Notes: generated by a model from the sequence alone, not told the origin. 64,000 bases of DNA from Pegea sp. RAD2-039 (GCA_034620365.1 JAQGEQ010000255.1:1-64000), one strand, 5' to 3'; shown: positions 12,801 to 25,983, counted from the first letter of the stretch. Numbers and translations: made by a program.

Positions 12801-15720
12801 GCTGTTGGCTTTTAATATTTAAAGATTTATCTCCTACTTTTACCAGAATTTGTCTCTAAAGACTATTCTTCAATATTTCATGTTTTCAAATCAAGAATAA
12901 TCTTCTTTAAAAACTCCTCAGAAATTTTCAAGGCCATCAACATACTTTGGACATGGTTAAGAACATATTTTGAATATATTATGAACTCTCTCGGCATAAT
13001 TTGGGATCTCTAATTATGTTTCTGAACATATTTCAAGCCCTTATTTTATTTGTAATCTCTTGAACATGTTCTCCGTCTACCTGGGTTTCAAACTCTGTCT
13101 AGATATTTAATAAAACTAACAGATTAACTCTTGAAATGAAAAGTTTTCTTTTTAAGTACATTCTGAGGCTTTTTTGACTTGAGTACTGCAGTAAGGCTCA
13201 TAAAAGTAAACTTTGTCACTTTAAATATAAGAAAAAGGAAAGAAATACAAAAACAGGTAACAGGCAATTGCAAACTAATTTTAATATCATTTTAATAGAA
13301 TAAATTTTTAGTAAAATAAAAGTTTATGAACTACATCATGAAATAACCATTCAAAAATAATAGTTGAAAAAATATGAACCAACTCAATGAACATCATAGC
13401 TTCAATATTGAATCTATTAAACTTAAACTATATCAAAGCATAAATAAACATATTGATAATAGTAGAAAATTATGTAAAAGAAATTAATAAGTTTTAAAAG
13501 AATGATAAAAGTACATACATTTAGATTCAATATATAATTTTGCAACAATTGTATATAAAATATTTAAATTATTATCAAAGTTAAAAAAATATTCTTTAAT
13601 ATATGAAATAAAATCTTAAGATTTTAAGATAAAAACTATACCACAAAACATTAAACAACAAAATTGTTAAGCTCAGTTGAACAGAACATTTAATTTCAGA
13701 GTTAAAAACAAAAATTACAAATATATTAAGAGTAAGTTCAAATTTATAAATAAAAGTAAAATAATAATATAAATAGTTTCAATCTATTTAGGAACAAATA
13801 AACTTTTAAGATTCTATAACTATAACTGCAACAGAAATTAAATCTATAAAAATATCTCTCTCAGTTTATTTCAAACAAATATACAAATTAAAAATATATT
13901 TTCATAAAATCAATTATATTTTTATTATGAAAATATACTGAGATTGGTTTTGAATGAAAAAATATACATAATTTTGTTAGATTTATCAAAATAGATGAAG
14001 TAAATAAACTTAATGAACTTAAAAAAAAGATTATTTAAATTCATGCAACAGAAAACTTTACAAAATTTCTGAATTAAATTCTTTCTTTATTTCTGAAAAA
14101 ATAAAAGTAAAATTTTCCATAAAATTGAATATTAACATTCATGATGTTACAAGCTACTAATCAAACCATATTTTCTTAATTTATAATAATTATAAGAAAC
14201 TGACATAATACTTAAAAATTACTTTCTTAATTTTGGGTATTTATTGCATTTTTAAAAAACTAACTTATTTTGTTCTAAAATAATTCCTAAAACTTCATTT
14301 AAAATGTAAACTTACTTTATTTAGATATATTAAAAATATTTCATTAGAAAAAATATAATAGTTTAACTGATTGATCTAACCACAAAATCAAATAAATTTA
14401 CAATAGATTAATTAATAAATAAATTTATATAAATAGCTATAAGATATTACAGAAATATAAGAAATTTGATTTACAGTAATGCCAAATATTATCCTCGTTA
14501 AATAACTCATGTGGAAGTAGAAATTCGGGAATTTACCATAAATGAAACTTAGGAAAGCATGGATTATAAAAAAAAGTAATCAATAAATAAAGCTTACGGA
14601 TATTAAGTTTTTCACAAATATATCTTAGTTTAGCTGGTCATCTAAATATTTTACTTGATTATGTTTAAAAAATAACTTTTTTATTTCCTTATTCTGAAAT
14701 CTCTAGAACAGTAATTTTTTCTGAAAAATAATTGGCAAGTATGAGAGCAACTTATTTTATATACTAGTAAATACCAATATACAAAACTTATAATGTTTAT
14801 TTTTTGTGTTGTAGACTGTTGATAGATCGACAAAAAAAAACATTTCATCTTTATTTGGTAATATTGTACAAAACATATACTTGTTCATGATTAGAAAACC
14901 TGACACAGTATATTAGATTATACCTATTCTTCATTAAACTATAATCTTATGACAATTTTTCAGAAATCTTTAAGAAACGTCTTTAATATGTACATAATTA
15001 TTCGTAATTTAAAAGTTCTTCCGTTTTTTTAACAAAGTCTAATATTTTTACATAAAAAGCTGTACTGTTTACTTTGAAGGTTTCATCTGTTTTATAGTTT
15101 ACTGTCGTTGTAACTCAATAAAAAAATCTAGTTTAATTCTAGAGATTTACACTTCAGGAGATTTAAACATAATGAATAAATTTATGGTTTTCTCAGGAGA
15201 TTTAAAGTTCAGCGTGTAATTGAAAATACTTTGGAATATATTTCAGTTGGCTGTGAAGAGAAGTGACTCAAGTTAATCTGTCAAGAAATCAATCTTTGAT
15301 GTTTGATGAGATTTATTTTGAATCTTTTCGATCAATTTCTATTCTATGCTAGATTAATATCCGCTGGATTGAAGTTTGAAGCCATAGATAAGAACAAACA
15401 TAGCAACAAAGTGTTGCGCGATCTGTTGCTAATTTCACTTATCTACATAAGTCAACTTAAGAATTATTTATCTATTTATTATATTCAACACATGATTACA
15501 GATTACAAGCCATGCAGGTCTGATAAAGAACAAAAAACAATATGACTGCGGAAGTATTACAGTTTAAAATAATTAATAAAGAAAAAAGACTATTGCAACA
15601 TAAGTAATTATAAGTTATAAATTTAAAATGCAAAAAAATGAGAATAATTGAAGAAATTATTCACTTGTTTAGGAAATTACTTAAAATATATTTACTAACA
15701 CAATTTTAAAAGAGGTGATA
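3885..15720. other. Long gene-poor A+T-rich region
   Basis: Nearly 12 kb of very A+T-rich sequence with frequent stops in all frames. The open frames at 5006-5311, 10482-10673 and 15303-15545 have compositions expected of chance in such DNA (rich in F, I, L, K, N, Y) and show no domain. The only local structure I noticed is the TA-rich repeat near 12.54 kb. It may be intergenic or intronic. Confidence 0.5.
12538..12622. repeat. TA-rich short tandem repeat
   Basis: About three imperfect copies of a unit containing TTATATATCATATTATTATATATTTA occupy this stretch, in a wider patch built of TAT and ATT steps. It is a simple A+T repeat with no coding content. Confidence 0.7.
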
Positions 15721-15734
15721 AATTTTGATGTAGT

Positions 15735-15860
15735 GATGGGTTCAGGAAGAAACCACCACCCTACCGTAGTTACCTTATTAGAAAAGCTATCAGTTCGCTT
15801 GAAGCTACCAAGGTTATCGAGAGAGTTGATTTTGAATCATGAGCCTCTGAGGACATATGA
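15735..15860 (+). mobile_element. Decayed fragment resembling the start of a Ty3/gypsy reverse transcriptase
   Basis: The frame through 15753 reads FRKKPPPYRS, then LEATKVIERVDFES, then TGA, then AS. Ty3/gypsy pol proteins carry a PPY segment followed about 20 residues later by a GVIE-type segment and a SEWASP-type segment at the start of the RT domain. The order and spacing agree roughly, and the stop sits where the family has tryptophan. The similarity fades after about 15860 and other stops follow. The match is from memory and weak, so this is a tentative old relic. Confidence 0.42.
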
Positions 15861-15869
15861 AAGATTGTG

Positions 15870-18800
15870 ATCGAAGATGAAATTATTGTAGTCATTTTAA
15901 GAGAATAGATACTAGAAGTAACTTTAAATAATTTTAAAGAGTCGGTTTTTGTATTGAGAAAGGGTATGCTACATATAAGGAAAGTTTTCCTAGTAAACAA
16001 TCTTTAAACGGATTTAGGCGTTATAATACCTTTTTGCAAGAGGAACTTCTATACAAATAAATTAAATTCTGACTTGGTACGGTCTGTAGTGAAAAGTTTT
16101 AACAATTTCTGGTATTAAAAGATTTGAGAATTTGGTTTGAAGCAAAAGAACCTATCCTGAAAAATGATTTATGGACCATTTTAAATAATGAGAAATGAAG
16201 ATGCCTGGGTCTCCTGATCATAATGTTCACAAATTATATTGTTGTTTGGACAACAGTCAGATGAGCTTTGAAAGATTATCTATTGAGAGATGAAATATTT
16301 GTCAAAAGCTAGTTTAAATTGAAGCTGTAGGTCAGTAGTCTTCAAAGAAGCTCTACCTATTGTATTGTATTTATATTGTCATCTAGTTCACCATGAGCTA
16401 TAAGAGAAGTTGAACTTCCAACTCTCAGCCACATGCTGAATAAATCAAATAAAAATATTCAAATGAGATCTTGTATTAATGATAGGGATTTCTGTATAAC
16501 AAACACCAACCTTGTAACCACTATTCTTCAACTAGGTCGTTAAATTGACAACTCAGTAGCAGCTTTTCAGGCCATGTGCTCGCTTCCGTCTTTGACGTTA
16601 ACAGCAAATTTCAGATCAAATAAAAGGATTGAGATTTAAAACCAATTAATGGTGCTGAGGTCTCCGACTTTCAGCAGTTTATTTCTGGTTGATTAATGAA
16701 AGAGCTCTACGTTAGTTGATCTTTTATTAGAAGATCTTGAACCAACTCTATATATCATTATAATAAAATGTTATTAACCTGTTCAGTTTGAATCTCCAAA
16801 GATTTCTTATTCAAGTCAGCATATGAGAACTTCATAAAGATTTCATCTACAGTTTCGATAAGGTCTCCTGATAGAAAAATAAATTTATTTAGTCATTTAA
16901 TTTCCCCTGAATTTATTTAACGATTAAATTTTTTAAATCTTAATAAGAAGTTAATATTGTCAACATGTTTTAAATCTTTCACGGTGTTTATATTTAATTA
17001 TTATAATTTTTAAAGTTTTTATTTCGTAAATACTTTCACATAATTTCAATTGATCCTCTTTATTTGATATTCATATTTTTTAATGGGTATTTATCATCTG
17101 ATCCTCATCATCAGACGAATAAGTCTGTAAATTCGGTCATACATAAATCTTTTAAAATCACAATTAGGCATTAAAAAAAGTATTTGAATAAATAATATTA
17201 ATTAATTTTTGTATCTGAAATCTTGTCTGTAACATTAATAACATTTTGTTTATTTTTATTACAACTTATTTAAAAGTATTTTTTTAGTTTTGGGTATTTC
17301 CCTAAGTGAGAAATTTGTATTTACAAAATTGTGAACAATTTGTACATATGTTTTAAAAGTAAATATTATATTGACATAAATGTCTTTCCTCATATTTATG
17401 TTTTTTTATTCTACCTTGTAACATTCAAAGGTTGATGTCATTTTTCCGCTTTAACTAAGAATTAAAATCTTATGGTTGTTATATCATTGTTAAATTTCTA
17501 TTTGTTGAAATAAAATTATTAAAAATTTTCATTCAAAACTGTAAAACATTATTATTGATTATGATATAGAGTTTATTACAACTAATTTTTTATCAAATAT
17601 AACTGTTATAATCTTGATTAAATCTATTAATCTTAGAATTTTAAAAATAGTTTTCAGTTTTATAATTTCAAAAGAAATTCTTTGAATTGAAATTGTTGCG
17701 TTTTATATTTTTTGAAAAAGCACTTTTATCAAACTTTTTACATAATCAAGTTGATGCAAGCTATTATCAAATATTTGAGTCAACAGGAGTACGTATGTTG
17801 CATCCAGCAATCTTTAAAAAAATGTGTTTATAAGTGGTTTTTAAGAAACGCATCATCAATTATCTTTTGTAACAAAACCCAAATAAAATATTATAATATT
17901 TGGTTACATCATAAATTTATTTTCAAGATGTTTGAACCTATTCTAATTTAAACAAATATTTGATTTGATGTTTTATTAGAAGCGTATGTTATAATTAATT
18001 ATTCCGTTAATAATTTAATAATAATGATTGTAATTAAAATTCTAACTTTTTAATGGTTACAAATATTAGTTATGATTTTTAATTTTGAAGATCAGATTAT
18101 GTATGCCTTATATATAATATACAATTTTTACAGATTATTCTTAAACGCTTTTTAAAGAATAAAAGTTTTATTAGCTTGAAAAAATGTCTTTTATTATCTG
18201 AGTTATTATATTTCAAAATATATCCATGCAAAATTGATTTTTGCTGTCATCAAATTATAACAAAATATTAAATTAGAATAACGCAAACCTCATTTAATAA
18301 CCTGGGTGGAAAAAACTTTAAAGATTAAATATTATCAGGAGGTAGGTTGGTTTTTATTATATTTTTTTCGTAATCAGTTTTTTTGTAATTGTTTTTCAAT
18401 AACAACGCTTTTAATTTTTCTATATAAGCTTTTCATGTAAGACTTAAGATGGAAATTAAGGTGAAGCCATGCAGAAAATGGATGATTACTTAGCCTACTA
18501 TCGTTGTTAACCAGAAGCCACGCCAGAAAGTGTGTCACAACTTGTCCAATTCCGTGAGTTTTCTGCTAAGAAACGGGAAAGCAAACCTTCATTATTTCCT
18601 TTTTCAGCAAGACTTCTGATATAAATTAAATTGTTTACGGTGTGATTTGTTTTTGTTAAATTAATTTTAAACTTTATCAAAGTTTTGTTTCGTTTATTTT
18701 TTGTCTGTTTTAATTGTTTAGTTCGTTGAAAAAAAAATGAAAATAAATTAAATTAACGGAAAATGTTGTGTGCGTTTTATTATATGTATTGCATGATAAA

Positions 18801-19799
18801 AGAGGCTTAAAAAAACGATTTTTTGTTCTTATCCGGCCAAAGCCTAATCCGGCCATAATTATAAAAAAAAGCAGTTTCTTTGCGAAACATTTTATTTTTT
18901 AATTAATTGTTCTTCAGCCTTCTCTGGAGTCAACTAACATATTCCAAATAAATCAAGCTTTCCACTGATAAATGTATTCACCTGTTAACAAATAATTTTC
19001 AAACTCGAACCTATTACTTTTGAATTTTATGTAATAAAATTTTCAAATATCTGATTATTAAAGACTGGAGCATCTTTATCTCTCACCATTTAAAATGGGC
19101 TTACCACGTAAATTATTTTCCAGAATAGGTTCATCGCCTTCACAACAAATTTTCAAATATTTGAGGGTCAGAAAATTTAGACACTGTTATAAAAGGTTAG
19201 CTCATACATTAGTTTCAAATTAAAGTTTAATTCTTCCGTATAAAGTCCTTGCTTTTCCTGTAAAGATAATTTATTAGGAAAGCTTTCCTTAGATGTGGTG
19301 TACCCTTTTCTTCATACAAAGACCGTCTGTATAAGCTCAATATTAAATCCTTTTCAGACCTCTTACTATCTATTAAAATTATGAATGATTTCTTCCATTT
19401 TAATTTTGATGATTTGTTTAAAGATTGCTATGAAAATAACTTATTAAAAAAATTTTAGCGGCTAGTAAAAATGAATTAACCTCGACAGAATGAAGTAGTA
19501 TTTTGGAAGGTGCCATAATAACTCGACACCATATTTACGTGAGCCGTAAAATAATCTTTTGGTATACAATTCAAATATATCACATTTTTCCCTGACCAAA
19601 TAAATAGACCAAATAGAAAATACCGCACATAAAATCACTATTACCATTAATTAGCCCCATCCAGAGCACTTCCGAGGTACACTTTTAAATGGTCTAGTGG
19701 ACTTCCACTCAATTGCTCTTTCGCTCTTCAAAATGACGTCACAACTCCTGGTATCAGTTTCATCCGACTCTGTTTAGAAAATGGGGGTTGCTGCTGCCG
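15870..19799. other. A+T-rich DNA without recognised genes
   Basis: Stop-rich sequence throughout. The segment from 15870 to about 16900 has a more even composition and may be further decayed transposon DNA adjoining the RT-like fragment, but I could not identify it. Around 18.44-18.62 kb is another less A+T-rich patch without a clear open frame. A 61-codon minus-strand frame at 19462-19647 is unrecognised. A TGACGTCA palindrome lies at 19734-19741. Confidence 0.45.
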
Positions 19800-19800
19800 C

Positions 19801-20219
19801 TATATCACTTTGTAGCTTTTTATTTCAAGAACTGTTTTGATTTCAACCACTGAAGCTGTTGTTGGTTCATCTTGTTTATTGGCTTGAACAAGGATCTTTT
19901 GGCAACTTCGTGAGTGATACTTCTTGTCTATTACAACTGTCAACACCAAACTTGTGTTAATATAATAGTGGTTCAGGATCACCAACATCTCATGTAGTAA
20001 AAGACTTTCTACACTGACATTTGAACCTTGGAGTAGCTTTCTAAACAGCATCTAGTCCAAACATGCTAGCATATTATTCACAGAAGTATACTTTACTACC
20101 TTTTCTCGCTGTAAAGTTCCGAAGATACATTCTTTTGCTGAACTTTTTTCATCTTCAAATACTTTTTCGCGCTTTCTAAGCCCCTTTAACTCCCTTTTAC
20201 GCCCTTCTCTTGCTCGATG
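19801..20219 (-). pseudogene. Unidentified coding-like stretch broken by one stop codon
   Basis: Reading down from about 20219 on the minus strand, one frame stays open through a charged, helical-looking segment (including RKRELKGLRKREKVFEDEK) of roughly 55 codons. It meets TAG at 20054-20052, then reopens at once for 83 more codons to 19800. Nearly 140 codons with one stop, in a patch of moderate G+C, is unusual for this neighbourhood. I do not recognise the protein. It could be a pseudogene, two spliced exons, or chance. Confidence 0.33.
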
Positions 20220-20222
20220 TCA

Positions 20223-20851
20223 TAGATCACTGATTTTCATGGTGATGATCACGTCATAGTAGTTCAATACTGTCGATGACGTCATCATTAATCAAGAACT
20301 TTTATAGCATTTTAGTAGTATAGTATTTCATAACTTCGAATAGTGGTTTCATACCAAATTTTACTAGAACCAATCTCTCTTTCCTTTCATACAGAATTAA
20401 TGGACAATATCCGAAAATTTACAAACCTATATTGAATAATAAGTAATATCCTGTATTCAAATTATTAACCAAAATATTTACAAATAAATTTTTATACTCG
20501 TTAAAGTAAGCTAATTTTAAAATTTTCGTGATAGCTCAAGGTTTACATCTTGGAATCAAAATTCAAGTGTTTTTTAGTGTAATTACATCTGTATTTAAAA
20601 ATACCTTTTTATATATCCAGAAGAATATTGTGAAGCTAAAATAGATAATTAAAACATTCAAGTAGAATATTTAACTTTGAATATGCAATCGCAAACACAG
20701 TAGATTATTTTAAATTTCTTTAAAAATAATATTTTCTCACACTTTCTGTCGATTTTAATCATATGTGAAGTTAGTTTTTAATGTTTATTATTGTCTACGC
20801 ATTTCAATGTTTTCAAAAACCAAGCTTTATTTCTAATTTCGTTCTTAATTT
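20223..20851. other. Spacer downstream of the lectin gene
   Basis: Contains a TGACGTCA palindrome at 20277-20284. The rest is A+T-rich sequence in which I see no gene. Confidence 0.5.
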
Positions 20852-20857
20852 TTTATT
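20852..20857 (-). terminator. AATAAA polyadenylation signal of the lectin gene
   Basis: On the minus strand AATAAA begins only about 16 nt after the stop codon of the lectin gene, which implies a very short 3' UTR. A second AATAAA lies about 25 bp further downstream. Confidence 0.5.
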
Positions 20858-20872
20858 GTAACATTATTGGCG

Positions 20873-21565
20873 TTATTTTTTTGATGATAAAGTTAAAACC
20901 ATTAATACTATATTTACAATACCTAATATACCAGTAACTGCAATTAAAATGATAAGTTTAGTTTTACAGTTTCTATAGATAGCATCGTTTTCTGCAGCTA
21001 TATCGGCCATTCTCATATGAACAGAACTAATATTAGAAGCAATTGGCTTTTTAGTTTGGCAAATAAAAAACATAGACTCATCACAGTGTAGGCTAATCCA
21101 TTTTCCAAAATAATAATCTTTCTCTTTGTGTACTTCAGATGAAAAAACCCCGACACAAGTTTTGTTATGCTCAAACTTTGATGCTTTTTTTATCCAATTA
21201 GAATCTAATTGATTATCAACTAGTAAATCTCCGTTAGACCATTTCCATGTTGAAGGATTAACAGTTAAGTTTCTTTTTAATCCTATCCAGAATACATTAT
21301 CAAGTATGTTATTAGTAAATGTTTTAAAACTTTGTAGTTGATTAGATATAAAATGTATTTCTCGTTGAGTTTTAGGGGTAGCTAAAATCCCACCATTTTG
21401 ATTGCAAATTTCACTTGCTTGTCTAGCTGTTACTTTTGCTTCTGTGTGAAAAGTATACTCCAAATTTTCAAAGCTGCTTTTTTTTATACGAAAGCTAGAA
21501 GCATTGGTTACAAAAGAATAGATGATAAAGTAGAGAAATAGTTTGCTTGTAAAAATATATAGCAT
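20873..21565 (-). CDS. Membrane-anchored C-type lectin domain protein
   Basis: A single-exon 230-residue protein. Residues 1-23 form a hydrophobic signal peptide. A C-type lectin-like domain spans about residues 30-170, with hallmark segments ARQASEICNQNGGILATP, VFWIGL, WKWSNGD and a final WISLHCDESMFFICQ that carries the last two conserved cysteines. A stretch of about 23 hydrophobic residues near the C terminus (LIILIAVTGILGIVNIVL) predicts a type I membrane protein with a tiny cytoplasmic tail (SSKK). The usual EPN or QPD sugar-specificity motif and the WND calcium motif are not visible, so calcium-dependent sugar binding is doubtful. Such proteins commonly act in recognition or immunity; the ligand here is unknown. 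The start is the first Met, directly before the signal peptide. Confidence 0.87.
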   Translation of the reverse strand: MLYIFTSKLFLYFIIYSFVTNASSFRIKKSSFENLEYTFHTEAKVTARQASEICNQNGGILATPKTQREIHFISNQLQSFKTFTNNILDNVFWIGLKRNLTVNPSTWKWSNGDLLVDNQLDSNWIKKASKFEHNKTCVGVFSSEVHKEKDYYFGKWISLHCDESMFFICQTKKPIASNISSVHMRMADIAAENDAIYRNCKTKLIILIAVTGILGIVNIVLMVLTLSSKK

Positions 21566-24513
21566 TTCAACTTAATTAGATCAACAAATTTAGTACAATT
21601 AAGCATACAACTACTTTACTTATAAGAAATATGTTTATACTTAATTATGACATCATAATTTCTTTAAATGTTTAAAATTGAATCGAAATTTTCAACGAAC
21701 TGAAGATTCACAACATAAAATTTACATATTTACAATATTACTAAACCAAGAAAGCCAATATTCTCAAAATAAATAAGCTAAGATACACCTTTAATCTGTT
21801 TAAAGTTTATAAACTAAGATGAATATCATCGGAACCATCACAAAGTACTAATTTCTTTCGTAATTCCCCTTTCTAGAATAGCGAATAAACCTTTATCCAA
21901 AATTATATCTCATAAAAAACTGTTATCTGGCTATAGAAACAGAGGTGCTCTGAAAAGTTACTAGGATTTCGTAAAATTCTCGTTGAAACAGCTAAGTGGA
22001 CCCAGCAGTATGTGTTAACATCTCTTACAAGCTGACGACACTGTAGACAAAAGAAGATAAAAGTCACCCAGTGGTGGGCCCATGTGTGTTTTTCGCGTAT
22101 TAGCTTATTTAGTTACAAATGTGTTTTCCAAAAAACTATCATTCCATCTTTACACCTTTCTTCTTATAACTCTTTTTGGTGTATCTTTCTTACAAATTTT
22201 TTGTTCATTGTATGGAGCAAACACTGCCAATAAATTTGATGAAATTAAATTTAATATAACTAATAAGTTTAAAGTGAAGCACTTTTACTAATATGTTTTA
22301 TCCCCAAAAACTATTTTTGAATTTTAATGAAATTTCATCAAAGTAGAAACTTACATGGGAATTCCCCGTTTTTTCAATGTATTTTTCTGATCATAGCTTG
22401 TTCGCTAAAAGCTTTCTGTTTCAAACTATCTTTTGATAACTTCAACAGCCAATAAAAATGACAAATAAATGATAAAATCAGTTTCTGTATTTAAAATTAG
22501 AGCTGTTTGCGATTAAGATGGTTAATTTGTGTTCTTAAAGCAAGTTTTATCACTGTTTAAGGCTTCAAGTAAAATTTGAATTTTATCTTTCAGTGCAGAC
22601 AGACGATTATCTAAAATCAACTGAATTATGTAATTATTATCTGAATTATTCAGAGAACCAAAAATCGAGGAAAAAATGAAATAACAGTTTCAATCTGAGA
22701 CTTAATCATCTTCTAAATAATGAATTTTATGTTTAAAGAAACCATTGAAAAACAAAAGAAGATATTTCTGCAACTTTTTAGTTGCAACTAACTATGAACT
22801 ATTTGATAAAATTAGTTGGTAAATCGATTACTAATTGAAATGCACTGATCTTAAATAATAAAATAGTTTTTATTCTTTCTTTGCAGAATAAATAGTTAGT
22901 AAAAGTCGAATCTAAAAAAGTAATATCAATAATAATAAATTAAATAAATATATTTGAAAAACAAGTAAGAAAATATGTTCTCAGCCCAAAAAACTCGTTT
23001 AAAGAGACTTATTGTCAAGATGAAATATAAATCTTAGATATTTCCCTTGTTATCTTGATTTATCAGTAAATCCAAAGCAAATAGAATTACGTCAACTCTA
23101 ATAACGCAGTTTGGTTTTTAAAATATATTTATCTAATTAATTAAATAGTTAAAGTAATCTCTAAAAAGTTGGTACTTTCAACGTATAGCTACAAAACTTA
23201 ACATTTACCTCCAAAAACAAACTTACTTCTTTAAGGGCAAAAGATTGATGGATAGCGTCGGGTATTATTGATTTTTCAAAGCCTCAAGTCACAATCACCT
23301 TAAAAAACTTGTATCAACTAGTCATGCAAGACTAGACTATGATAAAGTCTCGAAAACTCTATATTTTAAGATATAAATCTTGGATTTGTTCTCAAACTAT
23401 ATTTGGGTACTTGGTGAAGTTACTATAAGAAGATATATGGGATCATTTATCAATCTACTAACATGAAAACTGATGAGAAAAAGTAAGACACAGCGTAGAT
23501 AACTAAGAAGTTTTCGGGTGGATCTAGTGAACATTAGGAAAAATGATGCTGAGTGGCAAGACTATAGCTGAAGTATTTACCACTTAAAGGTAACCCAATG
23601 AAATATATAAATTATCAACAAATCTTTCTAAGTGATCTCTATATTTATAAAAAACAATTTTCTGGAGTTATCCAAACATGGTAGAAATAGATATATTATT
23701 TTAAAGAAGAGAATAATCATTTCCCTCGAGATTTACTTGATGGTCAACCCTGATTGGTTGCAAAGTGATTAGCAGCTGTATTCTGATTTAATTGCTATTT
23801 ATTTTAATAAAGTACATTTATCAACAATAACTTGTTGATTTAGAAATTGTTCAATTCAAGAGATTCAATTCAAGAGTAGGATTTAGTATTTAGTTGTTTG
23901 AAAGTTTTTACTAATAAAGAATTTGAAACTGAATCAAAAACCTTCTAAATATCTTTATAGATGGTATCAGTAGTTAGATAATTTGCTGAAGAAATTATTC
24001 ATTGGTAGAGACAAAAAAATATGATGGAAATAAATCACAGAATAGTATATACTATGTTATGTAACTATTTATTAATTAATTATCAACTTAATCAGAGTTA
24101 ACTACTGTGAAGAAGATGCGCCAGAACTTTGTATCAAATGGTTATTTTGAAGTTTCAAGAGAAACTATTGGTGAAAGAAATCGGTCTTTTTATTGGTAAA
24201 AATGAAACTATTTTATAAGAGAGTTACAAAACTGGAAAATGATGAAGATTTAAATGCATGTAATACAACCTGATTATAGAATGTATAGAAGACTTTAAAT
24301 AAGAAGAAAGGTTTTCAGTTGTAAGGGTTAATTTGATCTTGATATTATGGATGGTATTAGAAATTTCAAATCTAGTGATATCAAAATCATTCATTAGATT
24401 TGAATTCTTTGCTTTAACAGCTGTTTAATCATCTTTCATAAGGGGCTAATAAAATCCAAGGTTAAAATATTCAGCTTTATCAAGAAGCATTTTACCGCTG
24501 ACGTAAATGTGTT
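21566..24513. other. Spacer between lectin gene and retrotransposon relic
   Basis: Mostly A+T-rich. The short plus-strand frame at 22082-22291 is hydrophobic and unrecognised. Parts of 23.2-24.4 kb have mixed composition that could be old transposon DNA, but no frame is legible. Confidence 0.45.
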
Positions 24514-25983
24514 AAATGTCATTCTCGTATATATCGTGGTCATTCGGTAGTATGCGGAGTGCACTGTTGGTATATTTATAGTTGTTGTTAGTCGCCTTAT
24601 TAATTTGAATAAAACTCAATATAACAAGTTAGTATCATTACAAATTATTCAAATTAATAAGGCTACTAATTATTATATAAAAAGTCATTACAATATTTAG
24701 GTGAGTTGTTGTGGTGTTATTGGAGCTTAGCAACAGTTAGGATAGTTTTTTTGCTATACTGAGTATAGATTTGAATAGGATTCTATTAGAATAATTGCAT
24801 TTAGTTTTTTACTTTAACAAAGTTTCTTTTTAAAAAAGGAAACACTGCTGAAACCAATAAGAAGAACAAGTACTTTGAGAGCTGCCAGACTTTTATATAA
24901 GCTGAAGCGGCGGTGGAACGGTTTTATATAAAGAAACCAAATGAACTAAAAACTAAAAAGTCATCAACTAAAAACTGAGAATCAGAAGTCAAGTCAATTT
25001 GTAAAAAACTTTCGAAGCACTTTGGTACGTCTAACCGAGGACTGTGGTTTTAAAAACGTCATGGCAGCAGAACAGCGTTTGTATGATCAGAGATTGATTT
25101 ATAGATGGATTATCCTTATCAGATATAAAGCAGAGGTTGCTAGAGCGTGAAACTTTGACATTGGTGGAAAACTTTAACCAAGCAATGACACTGAAGGGTA
25201 TCCGGTGGAACAACTAGTACTGTGGGGCTGACAGAACGGTTGAAGCTACAGAAGAAGAATTGAATTCAGTGGAACTCAAGGAGGGCCGAGTAGAACCGAG
25301 AGTAGCAGCCATGAAAGGAGTTTGTTTTTGAGGCTGGCGGTGAGTTACTGGATTTGAAAATGACTCCATATAGTTTGGGGCATTTCAAAAGAAAATGATG
25401 AAAATAGTGAAAAGCAAGCGGCTTAAAAATACATTAGTGTGATTGGATTATTGGAGGCAACTGATGAGTTACAAAAGCATCCAAAAAGGTTTCTTAAGTC
25501 TGTTGGAGGCATAAAAATGACCTTAGATGAATCTAAAGTAGCATCTGAAGTTAGAGATTTCTTAGGTTGTGTCGAAGTACAACTTGAGGGATGCAGCTTA
25601 CCGGATCGGTACTCAAACATTGGTAAGCAGAGCAAGGAAGATGATGATGTAAAGATGGTTGAACTACTGGAGGCTAACCCGATGTACGCGCGAGTCCGCC
25701 ATTCGGGTGACAGGAAATCCAACGTTTCTTTGAGGATCTAGATACCCAAATACTGATGCACAGGACTTTGACGTTGATTCAGGACGGGGTAATAAAGAGG
25801 ATAGTCTTCGAAGGGTTCATCAAGAATAATAAGTGAGAATCCGATGACAGCATCATGACTAGAAAGGAAGAAGATGAATCTAGTGGGCAGGTTTCCAATG
25901 TGGAGGTTCCATCAGATCATCTAACATATTCATCATTGTTGTCAGTCGCCTTATTAATTTGAATAAAATCGATATAACAAGTC
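24514..25983 (+). mobile_element. Decayed, internally deleted Ty3/gypsy-type LTR retrotransposon
   Basis: A segment of about 60 bp (24568-24631) recurs as a direct repeat at 25920-25983; both contain CGCCTTATTAATTTGAATAA and look like the ends of LTRs. The left LTR may begin near 24514 (TGTTAAATG) and holds a TATA-like stretch and an AATAAA. Between them, the frame around 25098-25200 reads FIDGLSLSDIKQRLLERETL followed by TLVENFNQAM, a typical gypsy Gag motif, with a TGA just upstream. The open frame 25439-25741 ends with YARVRHSGDRKSNVSL, resembling the C-terminal tail of gypsy pol after integrase. The protease, RT and RNase H regions between them are missing, so the element is dead and non-autonomous. 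Confidence 0.75.
24632..24685. repeat. Inverted copy of the LTR end next to the left LTR
   Basis: Immediately after the left LTR end, the sequence at about 24645-24668 (TTATTCAAATTAATAAGGCT) is the reverse complement of the LTR segment at 24591-24614. This forms a near-perfect stem of more than 20 bp with a loop of about 30 bases. It displaces the place where a primer-binding site would be expected, pointing to rearrangement. Confidence 0.7.
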
